A stretch of 6,958 nucleotides of DNA from an uncultured Lachnospiraceae bacterium (GTDB taxonomy: Bacteria; Bacillota; Clostridia; Lachnospirales; Lachnospiraceae), in NCBI GenBank assembly GCA_946623295.1, contig CAMOQY010000074.1, forward strand, positions 1 through 6,958, in the 5' to 3' direction. Every line of letters begins with the position of its first letter. Position 1 is the stretch's first letter. The position numbers and the translations under genes were made by a program. The notes below the pieces were generated by a model. It saw nothing but the letters and a program-made list of their open reading frames with translations, did not search any database and was not told where the DNA came from. Positions 1 through 6,016 of this stretch are shown piece by piece.

Positions 1-1171
1 GCAGCTTTATAAGCTCCGTCTCGCCGCTCTCCCAGTTCGGACGCTTCCAGGCCCAGACACCCGTCCGCTCGTCAGTCTCCGTAAGCACGCCGTCCTTTTC
101 GCTGACTCTTACGAGGGTCACGTCGCCCGCGTCCACCTCGGAAGGCTCGTCCATGATTTTGAATACCCTGTTCGCACCCGCCATGGCCAGCACGATGCTG
201 TTTATCTGGCCGCTGAGCATATGTATCGGTCTTGAAAAGCTCCTGTTCAGACCGAGGAAGGCTACGATCGTGCCAAGCGTCATTCCCGCGCTCTCACCCG
301 AAAGGGCCATTGCGCAGCCCACCACGGCGATCAGTACGTAGCTGATATGGCCCAGATTGCCGTTTATCGGCATCAGGATATTCGCTATCCCATGGGCGTT
401 CTTTGCCGCGGAGCGCAGCTCCTCGTTCTTTTCCACAAAGCCCTCTATATTCTTTTCCTCATGGCAAAAGACCTTTACCACCTTCTGACCCTGGATCATC
501 TCCTCGATATAACCGTTTACGGCGGCGATATTGCGCTGCTGCGCGCCGAAATACTGCGCGGAGCGTTTGCCGACGATACCGGTCACAACGAATGATACAA
601 TGATCATCAGCACGCTCACAAGCGTCAGGACCAAGCTCATACGTATCATGCTGATAAAGGTTATAGTCACGGTAAATACAGTAGATATAAATTCCGGCAC
701 GGAGCTGGATATGAGCTGTCTGAGCGTGTCCACATCGTTTGTGTATACAGACATGATGCTGCCGTGCTTGTGGGTATCAAAATATCTGATAGGCAGCGTC
801 TCCATATGCGAAAAGACTTTGTTTCTGATATCGAGAAGCGTGCCGTTGCCGATATTTACCATTATTCTGTTGTAAATAAAGCTGGTGACGACGCCCGCGC
901 CGAAAAGCATCGCGAGCTTAAGCAGGGCGCTTGCCAGGGAAGCAAAATCGGGATTCTGCGATCCGGCAAGAGGCAGGATATAGTCATCGATCAGCGTCTG
1001 CTGGAAAAGCGTGCCCTGCAGACTGATATAGGAGGTCGCGAGTATGGCTATGATCACTACGACAAAAGCCGCCGCGTATCTGCGCATGACAAAGCCGAGT
1101 ACTCTGCCGAGTATCCTGAAGGGATGTTCTACCTTTTCATCCACTTTCATACGGTTTCCGGGTCCGGGCAT
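1..1171 (-). CDS. ABC exporter half-transporter, second subunit of a heterodimer (partial; lacks its ATPase domain here)
   Basis: The frame is open from an ATG at 1171 to the window edge, giving 390 residues with no stop. They cover the whole six-helix membrane domain and the linker to the nucleotide-binding domain, which lies outside the window. Hydrophobic segments sit near residues 33-50, 82-101, 158-175, 180-200, 275-290 and 296-310. The coupling region around 126-152 (RYFDTHKHGSIMS, then YTNDVDTLRQ) and the IQGQKVVKVF stretch near 226-235 are typical of type IV (ABCB-like) exporters. The linker with VWAWKRPNW near 372-380 is characteristic of the larger partner in Firmicutes heterodimers. 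The start is chosen because GGGAGG (1178-1183) lies 6 bases upstream; an ATG at 1176 is in another frame and stops at once. The preceding gene's stop codon ends 1 base before this start, so the two are probably translationally coupled and assemble together in the cytoplasmic membrane. Substrate unknown: multidrug, peptide or lipid export are all possible. Confidence 0.93.
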   Translation of the reverse strand, partial: MPGPGNRMKVDEKVEHPFRILGRVLGFVMRRYAAAFVVVIIAILATSYISLQGTLFQQTLIDDYILPLAGSQNPDFASLASALLKLAMLFGAGVVTSFIYNRIMVNIGNGTLLDIRNKVFSHMETLPIRYFDTHKHGSIMSVYTNDVDTLRQLISSSVPEFISTVFTVTITFISMIRMSLVLTLVSVLMIIVSFVVTGIVGKRSAQYFGAQQRNIAAVNGYIEEMIQGQKVVKVFCHEEKNIEGFVEKNEELRSAAKNAHGIANILMPINGNLGHISYVLIAVVGCAMALSGESAGMTLGTIVAFLGLNRSFSRPIHMLSGQINSIVLAMAGANRVFKIMDEPSEVDAGDVTLVRVSEKDGVLTETDERTGVWAWKRPNWESGETELIKL

Positions 1172-1172
1172 A

Positions 1173-2930
1173 TCATACCTCCCTTCCGGAGCCGGCTTCG
1201 TCGAAGTCGCCTCCTCCGCTGGTCTGAGTCTCATATATCTCACGGTAGATAGCACTGCTCTCAAGCAGCTCGTCATGCGAGCCGACCGCAGAGATCGTAC
1301 CGTTGTCCATTACCACGATCATGTCGGAATCCATCACCGAGCTGATACGCTGGGCTATGATCAGCTTTGTAGTACCGGGGATGGACTCCCTGAAGGACTG
1401 CCTGATCCTCGCATCGGTAGCGGTATCGACAGCGCTGGTCGAATCATCAAGTATAAGGACCTTGGGCTCCTTAAGCAGCGCCCTGGCTATACACAGCCTC
1501 TGTTTCTGGCCTCCGGAGACATTGGCGCCTCCCTGTTCGATATGGGTCTCATAGCCGTCCGGCATCTGGTCAATAAACTCGTCGGCAGCAGCCGCGCGGC
1601 AGGCCGCCTTGCACTCCTCGAGCGTGGCGTCCTCTTTTCCCCATCTCAGGTTATCCAGAATACTGCCCGCAAAGAGCACATTTTTCTGGAGCACTACAGA
1701 GACCTTGTTGCGGAGCGTCTCAAGGTCGTATTCTCTTACGTCCACCCCGCCAACTTTGACGGAGCCTTCGTTTACGTCATACAGACGGCTGATAAGGCTC
1801 ACAAGGCTGGTCTTTCCGCTTCCCGTACCGCCTATGATGCCTACCGTGCTTCCCGATGGAATATGCAGATCTATATCACGCAGCACGGGATCTCCGCCGC
1901 CTTCCTTGTAGGAAAAGAACACATCATCGAAATCTATGCTTCCGTCCGTTACCTCCATTACCGGATCCTCGGGATCGGCGATGGCGGGCACCTCGTCCAG
2001 GACTTCCACTATTCTCCGTCCGCTGGCAAGGCTCATTGTCAGCATGACAAAGATGGCCACGAGCATCATCAGCGACATCATACAGGTCATTATATAGCTG
2101 AAGAACGAGGTAAGATTACCGGTCGTCATATCTCCGGCCACGATGAAATGAGCGCCGAACCACGAGATCATGATGATCAGCGCATAGATCACCAGATTCA
2201 TTATGGGGCTTGCGAGGGCCATTATCTTTTCGGCGCGGACAGAGAAATCGTAAAGGACCCTGGCTGCCCTGCCGAATTTTTCGTTTTCAAATTCCTCTCT
2301 GACGTAGGCCTTGACCACCCGGATCCCGCTGATATTCTCCTGAACATCGGCGTTGAGCAGATCGTACTTTTTAAAGACCTGTTCAAAGATCTTTGTGACC
2401 TTTCTCATAAAGAAAACAAGCACACCGGCCAGTACGAGAAGCGCTCCGAGGAAAAGAAGGCTGATCCTGACATTCGTCACAAAGCACATGACCATAGAGC
2501 TTATCAGTGTCAGCGGCGCGCGCACTGCCATACGTATGGACATCTGGAATGCATTCTGGATATTGTTTACATCCGTGGTAAGACGCGTGATCAGACCGCC
2601 CGTGCTGAAGCGGTCGATATTGGCAAAGGAGTACGTCTGTACTCTGCGGAACATCGCATCGCGCAGATTATAGGCAAAGCCCGTGGAGGCGTTTGCCGCG
2701 AATCTTCCCGCCAGAATAGCGAAGCACAGCGAAGCGAAGGCTACGGCAAGCATCAGAAAGCCGTACCTGTAGATAGCGTCCATGTTTCCTGCGCTGACAC
2801 CCTCGTCGATCAGCGACGCCGTGATATACGGTATCAGAGTCTCCATAAAGACCTCAAGGGCGGCGAATATCGGTGTCAGCACCGCGTATTTTTTATATAC
2901 ACCTAAGTGTGAAAGCAGTTTCCTGAGCAT
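1173..2930 (-). CDS. ABC exporter half-transporter, first subunit (complete, degenerate ATPase site)
   Basis: This 585-residue protein has a fused membrane domain (about 1-310) and ATPase domain (about 330-565), the usual size for a type IV exporter half. Membrane segments lie near 17-38, 55-77, 137-153, 157-176, 241-264 and 276-300. The ATPase domain shows Walker A GGTGSGKT at 367-374, a Q-loop Gln at 415, signature VSGGQ at 471-475 and Walker B VLILDD ending at 496. The usual catalytic Glu after Walker B is Asp496, and the switch His is Gln527 (IIAQRI). These two changes mark the degenerate half of heterodimeric exporters such as TM287/288 or BmrCD, so the partner encoded next should carry the active Glu. 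The start is the ATG at 2930 with GGAGG 6 bases upstream. An in-frame TTG at 2951 would place the ribosome binding site inside the gene and falls at the predicted transcript start, so it is rejected. No MarR- or TetR-type regulator gene adjoins it. Substrate unknown. Confidence 0.95.
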   Translation of the reverse strand: MLRKLLSHLGVYKKYAVLTPIFAALEVFMETLIPYITASLIDEGVSAGNMDAIYRYGFLMLAVAFASLCFAILAGRFAANASTGFAYNLRDAMFRRVQTYSFANIDRFSTGGLITRLTTDVNNIQNAFQMSIRMAVRAPLTLISSMVMCFVTNVRISLLFLGALLVLAGVLVFFMRKVTKIFEQVFKKYDLLNADVQENISGIRVVKAYVREEFENEKFGRAARVLYDFSVRAEKIMALASPIMNLVIYALIIMISWFGAHFIVAGDMTTGNLTSFFSYIMTCMMSLMMLVAIFVMLTMSLASGRRIVEVLDEVPAIADPEDPVMEVTDGSIDFDDVFFSYKEGGGDPVLRDIDLHIPSGSTVGIIGGTGSGKTSLVSLISRLYDVNEGSVKVGGVDVREYDLETLRNKVSVVLQKNVLFAGSILDNLRWGKEDATLEECKAACRAAAADEFIDQMPDGYETHIEQGGANVSGGQKQRLCIARALLKEPKVLILDDSTSAVDTATDARIRQSFRESIPGTTKLIIAQRISSVMDSDMIVVMDNGTISAVGSHDELLESSAIYREIYETQTSGGGDFDEAGSGREV

Positions 2931-2936
2931 AAATAA

Positions 2937-2941
2937 CCTCC
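2937..2941 (-). promoter_or_regulatory. Ribosome binding site of the first exporter gene, inside an inverted-repeat arm
   Basis: GGAGG on the minus strand stands 6 bases before the ATG at 2930 and fixes that start. It is unusual because it lies wholly inside a perfect inverted-repeat arm whose complement is 24 bases away, upstream of the likely transcript start. Confidence 0.85.
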
Positions 2942-2946
2942 GGTTA

Positions 2947-2963
2947 TACAAGCTGTTATTGTA
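2947..2963. promoter_or_regulatory. Candidate operator over the -10 element (TACAA, 7 bases, TTGTA)
   Basis: A dyad with 5-bp arms, TACAA (2947-2951) and TTGTA (2959-2963), overlaps the -10 box of the exporter promoter and the expected transcription start. Its centre (2955) is within half a base of the centre of the larger inverted repeat (2955.5). Short AT-rich dyads of this spacing over a -10 box are typical targets of MarR-family regulators, which often control such exporter pairs. The regulator is not in the window and its identity is a guess. Confidence 0.4.
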
Positions 2964-2986
2964 CTATCCGGAGGTTATTTTTTCAA
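2958..2986 (-). promoter_or_regulatory. Sigma-A-type promoter of the ABC exporter operon
   Basis: On the minus strand a -35 box TTGAAA (2981-2986) is separated by exactly 17 bases from a -10 box TACAAT (2958-2963). Each hexamer has one mismatch to consensus. Transcription should begin near 2950-2953, giving a leader of only about 20 bases before the ATG at 2930. The spacer (2964-2980) contains the complete upstream arm of the 13-bp inverted repeat. The placement directly before the exporter pair supports an independent transcription unit, separate from the sugar genes upstream. Confidence 0.7.
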
Positions 2987-3009
2987 CTGTGAAGTTTTGC
3001 CTGAAATCC

Positions 3010-3035
3010 AAAAAAACAATAAAGAAACGGCTTTA
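3010..3035 (-). terminator. Weak intrinsic terminator candidate after the mannitol dehydrogenase-like gene
   Basis: Reading the minus strand after the stop codon at 3041, a 5-bp stem TAAAG/CTTTA (3031-3035 with 3020-3024) closes a 6-base loop. It is followed after three bases by a run of seven T (3010-3016). The position is right for ending the sugar operon and the T run is good. The stem is short and AT-rich, so termination may be inefficient and some read-through into the exporter genes is plausible. Confidence 0.35.
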
Positions 3036-3040
3036 AATGA

Positions 3041-4252
3041 TCAGACCACCGCTCCGCGGCTCTCATGTCTGATCTGTTCGGCCTTTGCGCGCAGCGCATC
3101 GATCCCGCAGCCGTCCGCGATCATTCTGTAATAGTCCATGATGAGCTCGTACAGTCTGCCGCCCGCTTCAAGTCCCGATACACCGCAGAGCACCTCGCCT
3201 GCCGCCTGCTCAGACTGAGTCTTTTCAGACTCCTGAATGTAACGGTATACTCCGGCGGCAGCTCCGAGGGCAATATAAGCCGGCGTAATGGAGCATTCCA
3301 GCGCCAGGCTCGCTGATCCGATCATGCGGTCTGCAGGCGAAAGCTTTCTGGACGGATCTCCGCCCACCCTCTGGCAGGTATCGCCGAGCGCCTTGTTGGT
3401 AAACCGGAAAAGCAGATCGTCAACATGTACGAGCAGCGCAGAAAGATCCGCGCCGTATTTTACCGAGAGCGCCATCGCGCTTTCCGTCATGGCATTCTGT
3501 GCTATCAGCCTTATCCCGGGTACCTCGACTGCCTCATAGATATACTGAAGCCCCATCAGATCGCCGAGATACGCGCAGGTCGCATGTCCCATATTGTGGA
3601 CAAAAAGCTTGCGCTTTATATAGAAATCAAAGGGCTCATAGGGTACCAGGTTTTTGATCTCCGGTATCTCCCCTTTGAAAGCCGCCGCATCCACCGGCAG
3701 AAAACCGTAGGGCTCGACGCAGACTCTCATCGGCTCTCCGTCCTTCATCTCCTCGGTCTGTACGGGGACCATCCTTCCTATCGAAGCCTCGACAAGACCG
3801 ACAGTCTCATCAAAAAGCGTCTGCTCCTCAGCGGTCAGCTGATCTTTGAGCATACCCTCCAGTATCTTGTTTGCGTCATTAAGGTTCTCGCAGATGATGA
3901 TATTCAGCGGGCGGGACGAGCTCTGCCAGCGTTTTCTGAGTCCCGCGACTATATTCGGAACGATAAACTTAAGGATCCTCGCGCCGACGGCTGTAGCCAT
4001 GATATCGCACTGGGCTATAGCTTCGGAAGCAGCTTCGGTGTCGTTACCGTTTACCGCAGTAACGTTTTCCACCCAGACGTCCTCCTTTTTATCGCCGGAG
4101 AGCAGTCTTATCGGATACCGGTGATCCCTGCAGAGAGCCTCGATCACGGGCTCCGCCACATCTATAAAGGTGACCTCGTAGCCGGACTGGCTCAGAAGCG
4201 CGCCTATAAAACCGCGGCCTATATTTCCGCCGCCATACATAACAGCTTTCAT
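3041..4252 (-). CDS. mtlD: Mannitol-1-phosphate 5-dehydrogenase-like polyol (phosphate) dehydrogenase
   Basis: This 403-residue protein belongs to the polyol-specific long-chain dehydrogenase family. Family members use NAD(H) to interconvert a ketose (phosphate) and a polyol (phosphate), for example fructose 6-phosphate and mannitol 1-phosphate, in the cytoplasm. The N-terminus carries the dinucleotide-binding loop GGGNIGRG (7-14) and a CENLN motif (121-125). The catalytic set of the family is intact in the stretch around 215-223: Lys215, Asn220 and His223, spaced as in characterised mannitol dehydrogenases. E. coli MtlD has about 382 residues, so the length is slightly above normal. The chosen ATG at 4252 has AGGAGG 10 bases upstream (4263-4268). 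An upstream in-frame ATG at 4273 overlaps the kinase stop and would put that ribosome binding site inside the gene. It follows the kinase after 17 bases and is last in its cluster. No mannitol PTS is visible, so mannitol may not be the substrate; a pentitol phosphate or another hexitol phosphate is possible. Confidence 0.85.
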   Translation of the reverse strand: MKAVMYGGGNIGRGFIGALLSQSGYEVTFIDVAEPVIEALCRDHRYPIRLLSGDKKEDVWVENVTAVNGNDTEAASEAIAQCDIMATAVGARILKFIVPNIVAGLRKRWQSSSRPLNIIICENLNDANKILEGMLKDQLTAEEQTLFDETVGLVEASIGRMVPVQTEEMKDGEPMRVCVEPYGFLPVDAAAFKGEIPEIKNLVPYEPFDFYIKRKLFVHNMGHATCAYLGDLMGLQYIYEAVEVPGIRLIAQNAMTESAMALSVKYGADLSALLVHVDDLLFRFTNKALGDTCQRVGGDPSRKLSPADRMIGSASLALECSITPAYIALGAAAGVYRYIQESEKTQSEQAAGEVLCGVSGLEAGGRLYELIMDYYRMIADGCGIDALRAKAEQIRHESRGAVV

Positions 4253-4262
4253 TATACTTTTT

Positions 4263-4268
4263 CCTCCT
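4263..4268 (-). promoter_or_regulatory. Ribosome binding site that decides the start of the mtlD-like gene
   Basis: AGGAGG on the minus strand lies 10 bases before the ATG at 4252 and downstream of a competing in-frame ATG at 4273. The family consensus also begins at the MKA..GGGNIG segment, so the later start is preferred. Confidence 0.8.
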
Positions 4269-4269
4269 G

Positions 4270-5238
4270 TCATCTTCTGGAAAGTCCGCGGCAGAAATCC
4301 CTGATCTCAGCCTCTGATCTGAGCCCGCTTGTAGCGTCTGCCCTGCCAAGCGCCAGCGCGGCGCAGCCTGAGGCAAACTCAAGTATCTCCGTGTCCTGCC
4401 AGCCCTCGTATATACCGATCAGCGTACCGGCGCAGAAGGCATCTCCGGCGCCTGTCGTACCCTTGATATATCCATCGGGAAGCACATACGAGCCGACCTT
4501 TGTGTATCCGGAATCCGAAAGACATACCGCATACTCCGGTCTGTGGATGACGACCATTCCGCCCACTCCCATATCGCGCAGCCTGCGCGCTATGTCTTCC
4601 ATATTCTCATCAGCCGGCTCCATCCCGGCCAGTTTGCCGGCCTCGGTCTCGTTGATGATCAGATAGTCTGTATAGGGCAGGCATGGCAGAACAAGCGAAT
4701 ACCTGTCGGAATTCTCGCTCACGAGATCAATGGATGTGCGTATTCCAAGCTCTTTTGCGCTTCTGAGGATACGAAGTCCGTCTCCGCCATCCACACGGTC
4801 CAGCAGCAGGAAATACCCCAGATGCAGGATGCGGGCGTTCAGGCTGTCAAAATCGATATCATCGATCCCGAAATCGGATGCAGCGCCGGGATAATTAAAA
4901 AAGGTCCTCTGACCGTTTACAACGCTCATCACGTCGGTGAAGCTGGTCTTATCGCCATCAGTGACTACGATCCCGGTTTCGTCCACGCCGCCTTCACGGA
5001 GAGTCTTCAGGACAAACTCTCCCTCCTCATCGCTTCCGACCTTGCCGAGAGCGGCGATCGGAATATCGGGTCTTATCTTTTTCAGATCAAGCCCGACATT
5101 GGGCACGCAGCCTCCCACAGCCTTTTCGATATGCAGGATCTGAGTCAGCTCACCGCTCCTGGGATACGCCCTGATCTCGTTGATCTTGTCCACGATCACG
5201 CTGCCGGCTACGGCAATTCCATTTCTGGTCTGAGTCAT
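4270..5238 (-). CDS. PfkB/ribokinase-family carbohydrate kinase
   Basis: A 322-residue cytosolic kinase expected to phosphorylate a sugar, most likely the ketose made by the adjacent isomerases, using ATP. Family marks in order are GSVIVD near 12-17, the glycine pair in VGGCVPNVGL at 41-50 (first PfkB signature), NETE at 196-199 (the NxxE element), and GTTGAGDAF at 260-268 with the anion hole and catalytic base Asp266. Length is normal for the family. The segment VVIHRPEYA near 229-237 replaces the usual TxGxxG-like strand-turn, which points to a distinct subfamily. The start at 5238 is preceded by GGGGGAG (5246-5252) with 7 bases of spacing. The frame is open to 5283, but that extension would be read from a strong GC hairpin without a ribosome binding site. 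The 90-base gap before it holds a candidate promoter. It sits between an isomerase and a polyol dehydrogenase, which suggests fructose, xylulose or ribulose as substrate; this is not decidable from sequence. Confidence 0.9.
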   Translation of the reverse strand: MTQTRNGIAVAGSVIVDKINEIRAYPRSGELTQILHIEKAVGGCVPNVGLDLKKIRPDIPIAALGKVGSDEEGEFVLKTLREGGVDETGIVVTDGDKTSFTDVMSVVNGQRTFFNYPGAASDFGIDDIDFDSLNARILHLGYFLLLDRVDGGDGLRILRSAKELGIRTSIDLVSENSDRYSLVLPCLPYTDYLIINETEAGKLAGMEPADENMEDIARRLRDMGVGGMVVIHRPEYAVCLSDSGYTKVGSYVLPDGYIKGTTGAGDAFCAGTLIGIYEGWQDTEILEFASGCAALALGRADATSGLRSEAEIRDFCRGLSRR

Positions 5239-5253
5239 ATATTCACTCCCCCA

Positions 5254-5293
5254 GGCGCATCCGCGCCGTGCCCTTTCGGGCACGGCCCGCGCC
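5254..5293 (-). repeat. Strong GC-rich hairpin with GAAA tetraloop in the leader of the PfkB kinase gene
   Basis: A 9-bp perfect stem (5265-5273 with 5278-5286) closes a 4-base loop that reads GAAA in minus-strand RNA, a very stable tetraloop. A further 5-bp outer stem GGCGC/GCGCC (5254-5258 with 5289-5293) extends it across an asymmetric internal loop. No T run follows on either strand, so it is not a canonical intrinsic terminator. It ends just before the kinase ribosome binding site and lies close to the predicted start of an internal transcript. An mRNA-stabilising or processing element is the likeliest role, by inference. Confidence 0.7.
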
Positions 5294-5303
5294 TTAGACA
5301 GAC

Positions 5304-5332
5304 ATTTTAATACAATACCGGTACGTTATCAA
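5304..5332 (-). promoter_or_regulatory. Candidate internal promoter for the kinase and mtlD-like genes
   Basis: On the minus strand TTGATA (5327-5332) is followed after exactly 17 bases by TAAAAT (5304-5309). The -35 box overlaps the stop codon of the lyxose isomerase gene. An 8-bp palindrome TACCGGTA (5316-5323) lies in the spacer and could be an operator half or chance. A start near 5297 would place the GC hairpin close to the 5' end of the message. Confidence 0.45.
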
Positions 5333-6000
5333 TATTCATTGCAGAGAAGATGAAGCGGAGCCTCGTCCTCTTCGATCTCGGGGAATCTGCCCACTCCGTC
5401 GTAGAAACGGTTATCCGTGTTGTCGTCATTGGTCATGGACACCTCGCGTACGAGGACCGTTCCGCAGCCTTTTTCACCCCAGAAGCGGTGATAGAGTCCG
5501 CGGGTCAGTGTGATGCTTTCTCCGGGCGTCAGGCGTACGATGGTGCCTGCCGGAAGGTTCTTTCTCACTCCGTCCATAACCACCGATATCTCAGTATCGG
5601 CGAGTCCTTCGTCCTCGGTGGAATTATAAAGCTCGATCATCAGATTTCCACCGCCGCAGTTGATGATATCTTCCATCTTGTACCAGTGGAAATGCATGGG
5701 TGTGATCTGCTCCTCGCGCACTATCATCAGCTTTTCGGCGTAGGGCTTGGGATATTTTTCAGGATCGTTCTGATTGCCGTTGCGCAGCGTGATGAGGAAA
5801 AGTCCCGTATGCGCAAAATCGCCAAGACCGTAATCGGTGATATCCCAGCCGAGCATATTGTCCCTGATCTCCTGGGCTTCCTCGCCCTTGGTCTTCCACT
5901 CCTCCGGCGTCCACTTTACAAACGGCGGAAGCGAGATCCTGTATTCATCAAAAAGTCTGAGGGCATCCCTCATTACCGCGTTGATCTCTGATCTTTTCAT
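5329..6000 (-). CDS. D-lyxose/D-mannose isomerase (cupin ketol-isomerase)
   Basis: This 223-residue protein matches the D-lyxose ketol-isomerase family (EC 5.3.1.15), Mn-dependent cupins that convert D-lyxose to D-xylulose and often D-mannose to D-fructose. The metal-binding set is visible: His103 and His105 in MHFHWYKMED, Glu110 in the same HxHx4E element, and His171 in LYHRFWG. As I recall, these positions match those described for the E. coli O157:H7 enzyme of this family. The length (about 225) is also typical, and no signal peptide is seen, so it acts in the cytoplasm. The ATG at 6000 has GGGAGG 5 bases upstream and follows the preceding isomerase gene after 16 bases, so the two are co-transcribed. 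The kinase downstream would take the ketose product. Which aldose is physiological is not fixed; mannose, lyxose or a rarer sugar are all possible. Confidence 0.9.
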   Translation of the reverse strand: MKRSEINAVMRDALRLFDEYRISLPPFVKWTPEEWKTKGEEAQEIRDNMLGWDITDYGLGDFAHTGLFLITLRNGNQNDPEKYPKPYAEKLMIVREEQITPMHFHWYKMEDIINCGGGNLMIELYNSTEDEGLADTEISVVMDGVRKNLPAGTIVRLTPGESITLTRGLYHRFWGEKGCGTVLVREVSMTNDDNTDNRFYDGVGRFPEIEEDEAPLHLLCNEY

Positions 6001-6016
6001 GACAGCCTCCCGTAAA

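Larger units (their letters stand above)
2931..2980. repeat. Perfect 13-bp inverted repeat flanking the exporter transcription start and covering its ribosome binding site
   Basis: The arms AAATAACCTCCGG (2931-2943) and CCGGAGGTTATTT (2968-2980) are exact reverse complements separated by 24 bases. On the minus strand the first arm transcribed lies within the promoter spacer, and the second contains the GGAGG ribosome binding site and ends directly before the ATG at 2930. RNA entering from upstream would carry both arms and could fold to mask the site. RNA started at the local promoter would carry only the second arm. On the plus strand the same hairpin is followed by a T run, so it could also stop antisense transcription. 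The symmetry and positions are seen directly; the function is inferred. It may instead be a DNA operator. Confidence 0.8.

Noticed and set aside
1044..2906. A 620-codon open frame on the plus strand, antisense to the first exporter gene
   Set aside because: It mirrors a well-supported ABC exporter gene, has a His- and Arg-rich composition without recognisable domains or a ribosome binding site, and is explained by codon bias on the opposite strand.
2931..2951. TTG start at 2951 for the first exporter subunit
   Set aside because: It would sit at the predicted transcript start, has no upstream ribosome binding site, and would place the GGAGG inside the coding region.
4253..4273. ATG at 4273, overlapping the kinase stop codon, as the start of the mtlD-like gene
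   Set aside because: The AGGAGG lies downstream of it and the family N-terminus begins at the ATG at 4252.
4089..4382. A 97-codon minus-strand open frame overlapping the kinase/dehydrogenase junction
   Set aside because: It is out of frame with both real genes, which fully occupy this region with conserved motifs.
3425..4666. A 413-codon open frame on the plus strand spanning parts of the dehydrogenase and kinase genes
   Set aside because: It crosses a gene boundary of two clearly recognised minus-strand genes and shows no family features; it is a shadow frame.
5254..5293. The GC-rich hairpin as an intrinsic terminator between the lyxose isomerase and kinase genes
   Set aside because: No T run follows the stem on either strand; it is better described as a leader or processing hairpin.
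4543..5310. A 255-codon plus-strand open frame over the kinase gene
   Set aside because: Antisense to a PfkB gene with intact motifs; its peptide has no recognisable domain.
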